This document shows positions 44,536-53,369 of a stretch of DNA of 64,000 nt, one piece after another. The DNA is from Bacteroidaceae bacterium. Lineage in GTDB: Bacteria; Bacteroidota; Bacteroidia; Bacteroidales; Bacteroidaceae. The DNA is taken from contig JAFVSR010000008.1 of assembly GCA_017503645.1 (NCBI GenBank), positions 1 to 64,000 on the forward strand, in the 5' to 3' direction. The notes under the pieces were generated by a model. It ran no database searches and was not told the DNA's origin. It worked only from the letters and a program-made list of their open reading frames with translations. The stretch's first letter is position 1; each line of letters opens with the position of its first letter. Both the position numbers and the translations under genes were made by a program.

Positions 44536-45864
44536 ATGAGAATACTTATAAGCAACCCGACAATAGTGAACGAGGGGGAGCAGTTCAAAGGCTCCATTGT
44601 TATAAACAACGGCAGGATATCGGAAATACTACGCGGCAACGAACTGCCCCGCGGCGAGGTTGACTGCATAGTGGAGGCACACGATATGTACCTGATACCG
44701 GGCGTTATTGACGACCACGTACACTTCCGCGAGCCCGGGCTCACAGCAAAGGCCGACATAAACAGCGAGAGCCGTGCGGCAGCTGCCGGCGGTGTGACAT
44801 CATATATGGAGATGCCCAACACCGTGCCCCAAACAACCACACCCGCGGCACTGAAGGAGAAATTCGCCATTGCAGCAAAAGAGAGCCTTGTAAACTATTC
44901 GTTTTACTTTGGTGCGACAAATGACAACTATAAATATTTTGCAAAGCTCAACCCCCGCCGTGTATGCGGCATAAAATTGTTTATGGGTTCCAGCACCGGC
45001 AACATGCTGGTTGACGAAGCCGACAAGCTCGACAAAATATTCTCAACCGCCACCCTGCCCATTGCCGTGCATTGCGAGGATACCAAGACCATTGCCGCAA
45101 ATGCCAAAAAGGTGGTTGCAAGCGAAGGAAGCAACCCCGACGTCACCTTCCACCCCGTGATAAGGGATGCCAAGGCCTGCTACCGCAGCACAAAGAGCGC
45201 CGTAGAGCTTGCCAAAAAGCACGGCACTAAGTTGCACGTAATGCACGTAAGCACCAAGAAGGAGCTTGCCTTGTTCAAGAACGCAGGCAGCAACATCACA
45301 GCCGAGGTGACACCCGCGCATCTCACATTTTGCAGCGATGACTACACACGCCTGGGTACAAAGATAAAATGCAACCCCGCCATTAAGAGCAGCGAGGACC
45401 GCGATGCCCTGCGTCGGGCAACAGCCGACGGGCTCATAGACGTTATAGGCACCGACCACGCACCACACTTGCCCAAAGACAAGGAGGGAGGCGCGCTCAC
45501 AGCGGCATCGGGAATGCCAAGCATACAGTTTTCACTGCTCGCAATGCTCAAGCTCGTGGATGAGGGGGTGCTCACCATTGAAAATATGGTTGAGAAAATG
45601 TGCCACGCACCCGCGCGCATATTCGGCGTAAACAGGAGAGGGTACATTAAAAAAGGGTATGCAGCCGACTTCGTGCTGCTGCGCAATGGTTGCCCGCACA
45701 CCATAGAAAAGAGCGACATCATAAGCAAATGCGGATGGAGCCCGTTCGAAGGCGACACCTTCAACTGGGCTGTTGCACAAACCTGGGTGAACGGCGAGTG
45801 CGCATACAAGGAGGGCAAAATAAACGAGGAGGTACGAGGCAAGGCGCTTGTTTTTGATAGATGA
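44536..45864 (+). CDS. pyrC: Dihydroorotase
   Basis: Pyrimidine biosynthesis: cyclises carbamoyl aspartate to dihydroorotate. 442 residues, an amidohydrolase with PGVIDDHVHFREPG (metal-binding HxH) near 55-68, the HCEDTKT histidine, LHVMHVSTKKE and VIGTDHAPHLPKDKE (catalytic Asp). Type matches the larger PyrC/allantoinase-like class. Its stop overlaps the next start (ATGA). Confidence 0.95.
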   Translation: MRILISNPTIVNEGEQFKGSIVINNGRISEILRGNELPRGEVDCIVEAHDMYLIPGVIDDHVHFREPGLTAKADINSESRAAAAGGVTSYMEMPNTVPQTTTPAALKEKFAIAAKESLVNYSFYFGATNDNYKYFAKLNPRRVCGIKLFMGSSTGNMLVDEADKLDKIFSTATLPIAVHCEDTKTIAANAKKVVASEGSNPDVTFHPVIRDAKACYRSTKSAVELAKKHGTKLHVMHVSTKKELALFKNAGSNITAEVTPAHLTFCSDDYTRLGTKIKCNPAIKSSEDRDALRRATADGLIDVIGTDHAPHLPKDKEGGALTAASGMPSIQFSLLAMLKLVDEGVLTIENMVEKMCHAPARIFGVNRRGYIKKGYAADFVLLRNGCPHTIEKSDIISKCGWSPFEGDTFNWAVAQTWVNGECAYKEGKINEEVRGKALVFDR

Positions 45865-46676
45865 AAAGAAAGATTTTCCACTACACCGCAGCCCAATTGC
45901 TGCCATACATAGACTGGAGCTACTTTTTCCACGCTTGGGGCATTGCACCGCGTGACACTAACAGCAAGCAGGCGCAGGATGTGAAGAACGATGCCATTGC
46001 ATTACTGATAGAGAGCGGTGACAGCATTGTGGCAAAGGCCGTTTTTGCACTGTGCAGTGCAACAGGATGCGATGACAACATAATAATAGAGGGGCACACC
46101 ACCCTGCCTCTCCTGCGCCAGCAGCACGCCCGCACAGGAGAGCCCAACATATGCCTTAGCGATTTTGTTTCTCCTCACGGCGACAACATAGGCTTGTTTG
46201 CCACCACCGCGTGCAATGTTTCAGAACACAACAACGATGATGAATACAAACGCCTGCTCACGCAAACCGTGGCAAGCAGGCTGGCCGAGGCTGCTGCCGG
46301 CCTTATGCACAGGGAGGTGCGCACCAACCCCGCATTATGGGGATATGCCCCCGACGAGCAACTGACACCCGAGGAACTGAACCTTGAAAAATACCAAGGC
46401 ATACGCCCCGCAGTGGGCTACCCTTCGCTGCCCGACCAATCGGTAATATTCATAATAGACAAACTGCTGCAACTGAATGAAATAGGGATAGAGCTGACGA
46501 CAAACGGAGCGATGCAGCCCCACGCATCGGTTTGCGGAATTATGGTTTCGCACCCTGCCGCTCGATACTTTGCAGTGGGCAATATAAGCCGCGAGCAATT
46601 TATCGACTATGCAAGCCGCAGACGCCTGCCGCCCGACCAACTGCACAAATTCTTGTTCAAAAATATTGGCAAATAG
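45861..46676 (+). CDS. Stand-alone MetH reactivation-domain protein
   Basis: 271 residues matching only the C-terminal AdoMet-binding activation domain of B12-dependent methionine synthase. Visible are DWSYFFHAWGI, the AEAAAGLMHREVR helix, GIRPAVGYPSLPDQS (RPAxGYP AdoMet contact) and GAMQPHASVCGIMVSHPAARYFAVGNIS. In full MetH this domain re-methylates oxidised cobalamin; here it is free-standing and no metH is in the window. Overlaps pyrC by 4 bp, so the two are co-translated. It might serve a MetH lacking this domain or another corrinoid protein. Confidence 0.88.
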   Translation: MKRKIFHYTAAQLLPYIDWSYFFHAWGIAPRDTNSKQAQDVKNDAIALLIESGDSIVAKAVFALCSATGCDDNIIIEGHTTLPLLRQQHARTGEPNICLSDFVSPHGDNIGLFATTACNVSEHNNDDEYKRLLTQTVASRLAEAAAGLMHREVRTNPALWGYAPDEQLTPEELNLEKYQGIRPAVGYPSLPDQSVIFIIDKLLQLNEIGIELTTNGAMQPHASVCGIMVSHPAARYFAVGNISREQFIDYASRRRLPPDQLHKFLFKNIGK

Positions 46677-46753
46677 TATTTAGTTCCTTTTTTATAGCAA
46701 AAATCTAAAAAGAAAAGTTAACTTAGCGCAATATTATCAAACAATTTCAGACA

Positions 46754-47491
46754 ATGAAACTAAGAACCATTTTACACCCGCTTTATGTGTTGTACCAATT
46801 GGTATTTGCCTGGTGGGCAGTCCTGTTGGTTATTGCAATCACCTGTATTTGTATAAGCCTCTTTGGCAGATATTTGAAGGTAAAGAACGGCGACTACTAC
46901 CCCGCACTCATCCTATTCCGCGTGGTATGCTGGATATGCCTTGTACCTGTGAAGGTGGTAGACAGAAAGAAGTATGTGGAGAAGGACAAGAACTATGTGT
47001 TTGTGGCAAACCACCAGGGATTCTTCGACGTGCTGGTAATGTATGGCTATGTGCAGAAGAATTTCAAATGGATGATGAAGGCGTCGCTGCGCAAGGTGCC
47101 CCTGTTGGGCAAGGCTTGTGCCGACACAGACCACATATATGTTGACCGCACCACCCCGCAAAAGGACATTCTGCGCAAAGCGCTCAATATCCTCAAGAGC
47201 GGCAAATCAATGGCAATCTTCCCAGAAGGCACACGTTGCAAGAACGGCAAGATGGGTAGATTCAAGAAGGGGGCCTTTGTGGTGGCAAATATGGCACAGA
47301 AGCCCGTCGTTCCCGTAGCCATCGAAGGTTCCTTCAGGCTTATGCCCCCGGGCAATATATTCTTGCATTGGTCGCCCATCACACTCACATTCCACGCACC
47401 CATCGAGTGCATTGGCCGCGATGCCGAAAATGTGGAGTATCTGATGAAGACATCGCGCGAAGTTATCGCAAAGACTCTTGGAGAGGCATAA
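46754..47491 (+). CDS. plsC: 1-acyl-sn-glycerol-3-phosphate acyltransferase
   Basis: Adds the second acyl chain in phosphatidic acid synthesis. 245 residues: N-terminal membrane segment (about 12-38) and the acyltransferase motifs NHQGFFD (HX4D), DRTTPQKD, FPEGTR and VPVAIEG. Membrane-bound, cytoplasmic face. A TAACTTAG box (46719-46726) lies upstream. Ends 11 bp before a very long palindrome. Confidence 0.93.
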   Translation: MKLRTILHPLYVLYQLVFAWWAVLLVIAITCICISLFGRYLKVKNGDYYPALILFRVVCWICLVPVKVVDRKKYVEKDKNYVFVANHQGFFDVLVMYGYVQKNFKWMMKASLRKVPLLGKACADTDHIYVDRTTPQKDILRKALNILKSGKSMAIFPEGTRCKNGKMGRFKKGAFVVANMAQKPVVPVAIEGSFRLMPPGNIFLHWSPITLTFHAPIECIGRDAENVEYLMKTSREVIAKTLGEA

Positions 47492-47502
47492 TGCAAAAAG
47501 CC

Positions 47503-47556
47503 ACAATAATATAGCAGAAGCGATGGCCGCGGCCATCGCTTCTGCTATATTATTGT
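47503..47556. terminator. Perfect 54-bp palindrome between plsC and the lipoprotein gene
   Basis: All 54 bases are self-complementary around 47529/47530 (27-bp arms, no spacer, GGCCGCGGCC centre). It separates convergent plsC and the DUF4369 gene, whose last codons lie in the right arm. Acts presumably as a bidirectional terminator. Confidence 0.85.
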
Positions 47557-48254
47557 AATCTCATCTGCTGCAGACGGGCTGCATTCTCGCGCGCCACGTC
47601 GTAGAAGGTTTTCACAAAAGAGTCGTTGCGGAAGGAAGGGGGTGCATCGTTGTACAACGTCTCAAGTTCATCGTCGAGTATGGGAGCAGGCACGGCGCTG
47701 TACATAAGTGCAAAGACACAGGGGCCAAGGACATTGTCGAAATTGCGCCTCACATAGCTGTTCATAAGTTTTTGCACCGATGCGCCAACCGCCTCAATGG
47801 AGTCGCTCACGCAATCGGCTGCGGCCTCGGCTGTGCTGCCATTGAGAATGAGAGAGGTTTCCAGGCGCTCGAGTTCCGTCATACGCCTTTCGAGCGATGC
47901 CTGCTTGGCAATTAGCTCATTTAGCTCTTCATTCAACGGGGTGCCGCTTATGATTACCGCATTATCGGTTATCTGCATCTCCACGCAACCTCTTTCAGCC
48001 ACAAAAGGTAGGATAGGCACCGAACCAATGTAGAGCGAAGTGATGAAGGCAGTATCGGCTGTGCCACCCATTTCAAAGACACCGTGCTGCACAAGGCAGG
48101 AATCTATTGTATGCACCACACCGTTTTCAACCCTTTTAATATATACATACTCGCCATTTACTGCATCGGAGGATATGGTGCCTTTTACACGAAAGTCGTT
48201 ACCGCAGGAAAGAAGTGCTATCGACAGGAGAAAGAGTGCGAAAGAGTTTTTCAT
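47550..48254 (-). CDS. DUF4369-type lipoprotein
   Basis: 234 residues. Lipobox ALLSC after a short signal peptide, then a DUF4369-like beta domain (FRVKGTISSDAVNGEYVYIKRVENGVVHTIDSCLV...) and a helical, acidic second half. No thioredoxin domain follows, unlike the related gene at 42227. Role unknown; probably on the periplasmic or outer face. A TATCTTCG -7 box (48292-48285) with CAAT 18 bases upstream is its likely promoter. The reading frame ends inside the palindrome. Confidence 0.8.
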   Translation of the reverse strand: MKNSFALFLLSIALLSCGNDFRVKGTISSDAVNGEYVYIKRVENGVVHTIDSCLVQHGVFEMGGTADTAFITSLYIGSVPILPFVAERGCVEMQITDNAVIISGTPLNEELNELIAKQASLERRMTELERLETSLILNGSTAEAAADCVSDSIEAVGASVQKLMNSYVRRNFDNVLGPCVFALMYSAVPAPILDDELETLYNDAPPSFRNDSFVKTFYDVARENAARLQQMRLQ

Positions 48255-48489
48255 AGTTCTTTATGGTATTGGGTGTTTGCACGGCGAAGATAACAACATT
48301 TCCCATATGGCAATATTTTGTTAATCTATTTTATGATTTGTCGCTAAACTATAACATTTTACAACAAAAAAAGGAGGAGTGGAGAGTAAGTTTCGCACAA
48401 AAGAGAAAGGGCGGTGCACTTTTTTTCACTATCTTCGCGCACAAATAATAAATTACTTAATTTTATAAACATTATATAAACATAATATT

Positions 48490-50637
48490 ATGAGAAAAAC
48501 ATTATTGGCGCTGCTTGTTGCAGCAATAGCCCTACCGGCACAGATGGTTGCCGACGAGGGTATGTGGCTACTACAGCTTATGCGTAGCCAAAATTTGGAA
48601 AAGCCTATGCGCGAGCTTGGCCTTGAACTCACTGCCGACGACATCTATGCCCCCGGGAGCGCATCGCTGAAGGATGCCATTGGTATTTTCGGTGGCGGCT
48701 GCACAGGCGAGATTGTGTCGCCCAACGGCCTTATCCTCACCAATCACCACTGCGGTTACAGCTACATACAGCAGCTGAGTGCCGTGGAGCACAACTACTT
48801 GCGCGATGGTTTCTGGAGCCAGAGCTACGAAGAGGAACTCCCCTGCAAGGACATTAACTTTACATTCGTTTCAGAAATCAAGGATGTTACCGACGACATC
48901 AACAAACGCATAGCCGACGGCACATTGAGCGAGCAGGACTCATTCAGCGAGCGAGCACTCGCACTCATTGCTGCCGAGATGTTCGAGGAGGACAGCATCG
49001 AGGGTAAGAAGTATCTCACACCCCAGCTGCTCCCCTACTTCGAGGGCAACAAGTACTACCTTGTATATTACAAGAAATATACCGACGTGCGCCTGGTGGG
49101 TACACCTCCCAACTCAATAGGCAAGTTCGGTGGCGAAACCGACAACTGGATGTGGCCACGCCACACAGGCGATTTCTCGGTGTTCCGCGTATATGGCGAC
49201 TCGCTTGGCAACCCTGCTGCATACAGCGAGAAGAACATCCCATTGAGCACACCCAAATATCTCAACATTTCACTTGCAGGCATCGACTACGACGATTTTG
49301 CAATGATTATGGGATTCCCCGGCAGCACATCGCGTTACCTCACAGGCGAGGAGGTGAAGCATCGTATGTACTCGCAGAACGAGCCCAGAATAGCAATGCG
49401 CGATGCTGCCCTCAAAATCATACGCGAGGAGATGGAGAAAGACGAGGCTGTGAACATACAGTATGCAAGCAAGATGGCTCGCATAAGCAACTACTGGAAG
49501 AACTCCATTGGTATGAACAAGGCCATTGTGGACAACAAGGTGGTGGAGACAAAGCTGGAGAAAGAGGCTGCTTTCAAGGCATTTGCACAGAAGGTGGGGA
49601 ACAAGAGCTACGAAACCGTTGTAGAGGAAATCAACGCAGCCATACATACACAGAGCCGCAGCGAGTATCTTGCCACATTGGTTGTGGAGCTCATAAGCAA
49701 CATTGAGTTCGTGCGCCGCAACCTTGCCTATGGCAACGACAGCACAGCCGATGCCCGGTTCCTTGAGAAGCCCGAGGCTGTCAACAGCTACTACAGCTGG
49801 GTGCACGACCGCGACTACAACCACCGCATAGACTGCCGCGTTGCCAAAGCTCTTATTCCCCTTTATATGTCGCTCACAACCGAGGAGGAGCGCCCCGCCC
49901 TGCTCAACGAGATGAACAAGAAGTACAAGGGCAATATGGAGAAATACATAGACGATGTATATGAGAGCTCTATAATGGCAAGCGAGAAGAACGTGCAGAA
50001 GTTCCTCAAAAAACCCACAGCAAAGAAACTGCAGAAGGATATGGCAGTGCAGCTGCGTAACGCAATCTACGGCAAATACCGCGAGATTATGAACAGCCAG
50101 AAGGAGTTCAACAACACCATTAACGGCCTGCACAAGACATACCTCAAAGGCTTGATGGAGATGGCCGGCGAAGCACCTATGGCACCCGATGCGAACTTCA
50201 CAATGCGCCTCACATATGGCAGCGTTAAGGCATACCAGCCCAAAGATGGTGTTACATACAACCACTACACCACGCTGAACGGTGTAATGGAGAAGGAGGA
50301 CAACACAAGCAGCGAGTTCACCGTGCCCGCACGCCTTAAGGAGCTATACCTTACAAAGGATTACGGCGACTATGCACTGCCCAACGGCGACCTGCCCGTG
50401 GCATTCCTGACAACCAACGACATCACCGGCGGTAACAGTGGCAGCCCTGTAATGAACTCACGCGGCGAGCTCATTGGCCTTGCATTCGATGGCAACTGGG
50501 AGTCTTTGAGCAGCGACATCAATTTCAACAAGGAGCTGCAGCGTTGCATAAACGTGGATATCCGTTATGTGCTCTTCATCATTGAGAAATATGGCAATTG
50601 CAAGCGATTGATTGACGAGATGAACATAGTGAGATAA
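48490..50637 (+). CDS. S46 family dipeptidyl-peptidase, DPP7-like
   Basis: 715 residues with signal peptide (MRKTLLALLVAAIALPAQMVA). Chymotrypsin-type S46 enzyme: catalytic His87 in LTNHHCGY, Ser in GGNSGSPVMNSRGE near 650. The residue that sets S1 specificity in the family is Gly here (GLAFDGNW, about 668), as in DPP7 with hydrophobic P1, whereas DPP11 has Arg. Releases dipeptides from peptide N-termini in the periplasm, important for peptide-using Bacteroidota. TATCTTCG (48430-48437) is a possible -7 box. Single gene, closed by a terminator. Confidence 0.93.
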   Translation: MRKTLLALLVAAIALPAQMVADEGMWLLQLMRSQNLEKPMRELGLELTADDIYAPGSASLKDAIGIFGGGCTGEIVSPNGLILTNHHCGYSYIQQLSAVEHNYLRDGFWSQSYEEELPCKDINFTFVSEIKDVTDDINKRIADGTLSEQDSFSERALALIAAEMFEEDSIEGKKYLTPQLLPYFEGNKYYLVYYKKYTDVRLVGTPPNSIGKFGGETDNWMWPRHTGDFSVFRVYGDSLGNPAAYSEKNIPLSTPKYLNISLAGIDYDDFAMIMGFPGSTSRYLTGEEVKHRMYSQNEPRIAMRDAALKIIREEMEKDEAVNIQYASKMARISNYWKNSIGMNKAIVDNKVVETKLEKEAAFKAFAQKVGNKSYETVVEEINAAIHTQSRSEYLATLVVELISNIEFVRRNLAYGNDSTADARFLEKPEAVNSYYSWVHDRDYNHRIDCRVAKALIPLYMSLTTEEERPALLNEMNKKYKGNMEKYIDDVYESSIMASEKNVQKFLKKPTAKKLQKDMAVQLRNAIYGKYREIMNSQKEFNNTINGLHKTYLKGLMEMAGEAPMAPDANFTMRLTYGSVKAYQPKDGVTYNHYTTLNGVMEKEDNTSSEFTVPARLKELYLTKDYGDYALPNGDLPVAFLTTNDITGGNSGSPVMNSRGELIGLAFDGNWESLSSDINFNKELQRCINVDIRYVLFIIEKYGNCKRLIDEMNIVR

Positions 50638-50658
50638 ATGAAAAGAAACTATCATACA

Positions 50659-50690
50659 AAAAAATGGCCGGTATAAGCCGGCCATTTTTT
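50659..50690. terminator. Terminator hairpin between S46 and surface locus
   Basis: AAAAAATGGCCGG (50659-50671) and its complement (50678-50690) with loop TATAAG; A6 and T6 flank the stem, suiting both directions. Lies between convergent genes. Confidence 0.88.
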
Positions 50691-50740
50691 CTAACTGTTT
50701 ACCACACTCTTATCAAAGAGTGCTGAAATAAATATTGTTC

Positions 50741-53335
50741 CTATTGAACAACTTTCTTGCCATTCATAATGTACACACCCCTGGTTGCATTCTCCACACG
50801 CCTGCCATAGAGGTCGTAAATAACCGTAGAGCCCTCGGCTGCGGGCAGCTCAACAATACCCGTTGTTTCATCACCAACATATTCTACCGTAATCTTGCCG
50901 TTCTCCTTATCCAGAGCCACCGATGTGGTATAGTGCTCTATAGCCTTTACCGTGAAATCGGCATCGGTGAGAAAGCTGGTAGAGATAAAATTGTCGCCAT
51001 TGGCATATTCGACACCCTCGAATGTGATGCCGCCGTTGTCGTTACCTGTAACCTCTACCAGATAATCGATGGTATATACATTGGGGTTCTCTATAAGATA
51101 GACAACCGAGCCGTGGTCGTCCCACCTCCAGTTACGTACAGCGATAGCAGCTTCATTTGTCACTATACAGGCAAAATAGGTGGAGCCATCGCTGTAACCG
51201 CCACCTGCGTGAATACCAAAGGTTCCTTCGTAGTCGCCACTGTTGGCACGTATGCCGTCTAATGCTGTTTTTTCCTCTGTAAATTTATAATCTCTGCCGC
51301 TTCGCGTTACATAGGCTTTTCTTGCAGGCTGGTACATATAGTACTTGCCGCCTTCCTGAAATATCTGCCAAACGACAGTTTCATCAAAAGGGTCAACCTC
51401 CTCTTTATATATGTTAACCACTGAAGTATTGCCGGGGAGGTTGTTATAAGAGTGGTTGGTCATACCACGCAGGCTTATATACTCGTCGGTGATACTGCTG
51501 TTATATGCCCAATAGCCTTCGCCACTCTTTGCTGAAACCTGATAGAGCTTATAGTTCTTCAGCTCAGAAAGAGAGGATATTGGGGTACAAGGGGCAGGGC
51601 CCGGAGTATATGTTACAGTGATAACGCGGTCTTCGATGCTTATTGTGGCGTTACAGCCGTCAACTGCAATGGGAGCAAGTTGCTCTACCGAGAAGAACTG
51701 TGTAGCATATACCGTGCCGCCATCGGCAGTCTCTATGTTGGCATATACAACGCCACCTTCTCCTTCAACACCCACCACCTTTACGGTGTAGAGCTGCTCT
51801 TGCTGCATATCGCCCTTAATACCTACCTGGCTTCCGCGCATATACTCTGCGGGGATGGTATATGTGCCGTCGGCTGCAATGGCTGTGTAGGGAACATTTA
51901 TCTCTATCCAGTTGGGGTTGCCGTTATCATCGAGTTGTTCGGCTGCATTTACGTTATAACCATACTTGAGGATGAAGCCATACTGCACAAAGCCGGGAGC
52001 CGGAATATCCTTCACGGTCAAAGGCTCGGCATAATTGGCTGTGTAGCCTTGCAAAGCACTTCCATCCGAAGCCAACACAATGTCGCCATTGAGCTGGGAA
52101 GCGTTTACCACCACATTGTCGCCACGCACGTCGAGCATCACGTCTATATAACCACCACCGTTTGAAATGATAGTGCTGGCTCCTGCGGGGTTGATGTTAT
52201 CCCAATCGACCTTGTATCGCATACGATAGAAGCCGGCGGGGGTACCTTCGGGTATTGTAAACTTGGGCACGCCGCCACCAATGGTGTTACCATTGCTTGT
52301 TGTTGTACCATCGCTCTTGTACCAAGTGCCATTTATCTGCGCAGCGCTATAGCTTACGACATCGCTACCTGCGGCGGGAGTACCATTATCGTTCAGTGTA
52401 TACTCGAACTTGCCGTCATTGTTCCAATCGACATACACATAGGCGCTCATCCAAGTACCTGTATAGTTGAATGTGGGCTGCACCTGCTCGCCTGCTTTGG
52501 CCGAGAATACACTCAAAGCGGTATTATCGGTATAAACCTTACCTGCTGCTGCCGATGAAGAGTAGCTTACACCATTCGATGTGAGGCCTACGCCGTTGAG
52601 ACGGCGGTCGTTACGTGTGGTTGCAGCATCTTGGTCATAAGTGAGAGCGTACTTATCGGTGGAGAAACGCTTGTCGGGATTGTTGTCTATAACGATTTCA
52701 TCGAAATAGGCATACCAGTCTTCGGTATCGGCGTGGGGCGAGCGAACATCGGGAACAATAACCAGCGAGTATATATCGATACCGCTGCCGGCATTCTCCT
52801 CTTTAGAGTATGAGAAGCCCTTGAAACTCACCACAATATCCTGCCAACCCTCTTTGGGTTTGATGTCAGAGGTTGTAACCGCCCAGAACTGCTCGTCCTC
52901 ACCGTCCTGCCAATTCCAGCTCTCCTCTACTCTCTTGCCCAAGCCAATAACCATCATACGGCTGTTGGCAGGTTTCTCCTTGAGATAGGTCATCACGTGG
53001 ATGTATTGGAGTTGCTTGGTCATACGGATGGGTTCTTTAAGGTCGATGCGCACACCAAAGGTGTTGCTGCCGTAACGGCTGCGGCGCAGTTTCACAACGT
53101 TTTCTGTTGCATTGGGAGCTACACCCAACACCTCGTCGACCTCGGTATCGGGGTTGGCAACAACTGCAGCATCAAAGTCTATTACAGGATTCTCTGCGCG
53201 GAAAGGACTTTCCGCCCAAGTGTCGTATACGCTTATAGATTTATAATCTTCGCTATCGAATGTTATCGTGGTCTGTGCCTGCGCGGTGAGCCCGAAAAAC
53301 ATCAACGCAGCAGAAAGGATGATATTCTTTTTCAT
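50741..53335 (-). CDS. Secreted multidomain protein with GEVED-like domain and sorting-type tail
   Basis: 864 residues, signal peptide MKKNIILSAALMFFGLTAQAQ. The first 210 residues are a jelly-roll-like module with DWYAYFDEIVIDNNPD, carrying a carbohydrate-binding-like look. About 265-405 resembles a GEVED domain (AYVYVDWNNDGKFEY). Further beta modules follow and a region GEGYWAYNSSITDEYISLRG...YYMYQPARKAYVT typical of Bacteroidales glycan-locus proteins. The end, VIYDLYGRRVENATRGVYIMNGKKVV, is a sorting-type tail. Third gene of an operon after the CotH protein and GH29 fucosidase (34 bp gap). Likely a surface glycan-binding protein; no enzyme motif recognised. Confidence 0.75.
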   Translation of the reverse strand: MKKNIILSAALMFFGLTAQAQTTITFDSEDYKSISVYDTWAESPFRAENPVIDFDAAVVANPDTEVDEVLGVAPNATENVVKLRRSRYGSNTFGVRIDLKEPIRMTKQLQYIHVMTYLKEKPANSRMMVIGLGKRVEESWNWQDGEDEQFWAVTTSDIKPKEGWQDIVVSFKGFSYSKEENAGSGIDIYSLVIVPDVRSPHADTEDWYAYFDEIVIDNNPDKRFSTDKYALTYDQDAATTRNDRRLNGVGLTSNGVSYSSSAAAGKVYTDNTALSVFSAKAGEQVQPTFNYTGTWMSAYVYVDWNNDGKFEYTLNDNGTPAAGSDVVSYSAAQINGTWYKSDGTTTSNGNTIGGGVPKFTIPEGTPAGFYRMRYKVDWDNINPAGASTIISNGGGYIDVMLDVRGDNVVVNASQLNGDIVLASDGSALQGYTANYAEPLTVKDIPAPGFVQYGFILKYGYNVNAAEQLDDNGNPNWIEINVPYTAIAADGTYTIPAEYMRGSQVGIKGDMQQEQLYTVKVVGVEGEGGVVYANIETADGGTVYATQFFSVEQLAPIAVDGCNATISIEDRVITVTYTPGPAPCTPISSLSELKNYKLYQVSAKSGEGYWAYNSSITDEYISLRGMTNHSYNNLPGNTSVVNIYKEEVDPFDETVVWQIFQEGGKYYMYQPARKAYVTRSGRDYKFTEEKTALDGIRANSGDYEGTFGIHAGGGYSDGSTYFACIVTNEAAIAVRNWRWDDHGSVVYLIENPNVYTIDYLVEVTGNDNGGITFEGVEYANGDNFISTSFLTDADFTVKAIEHYTTSVALDKENGKITVEYVGDETTGIVELPAAEGSTVIYDLYGRRVENATRGVYIMNGKKVVQ

Positions 53336-53369
53336 AAGTTTCTGTTTTTATAATTAGTGTTGATGTCTG

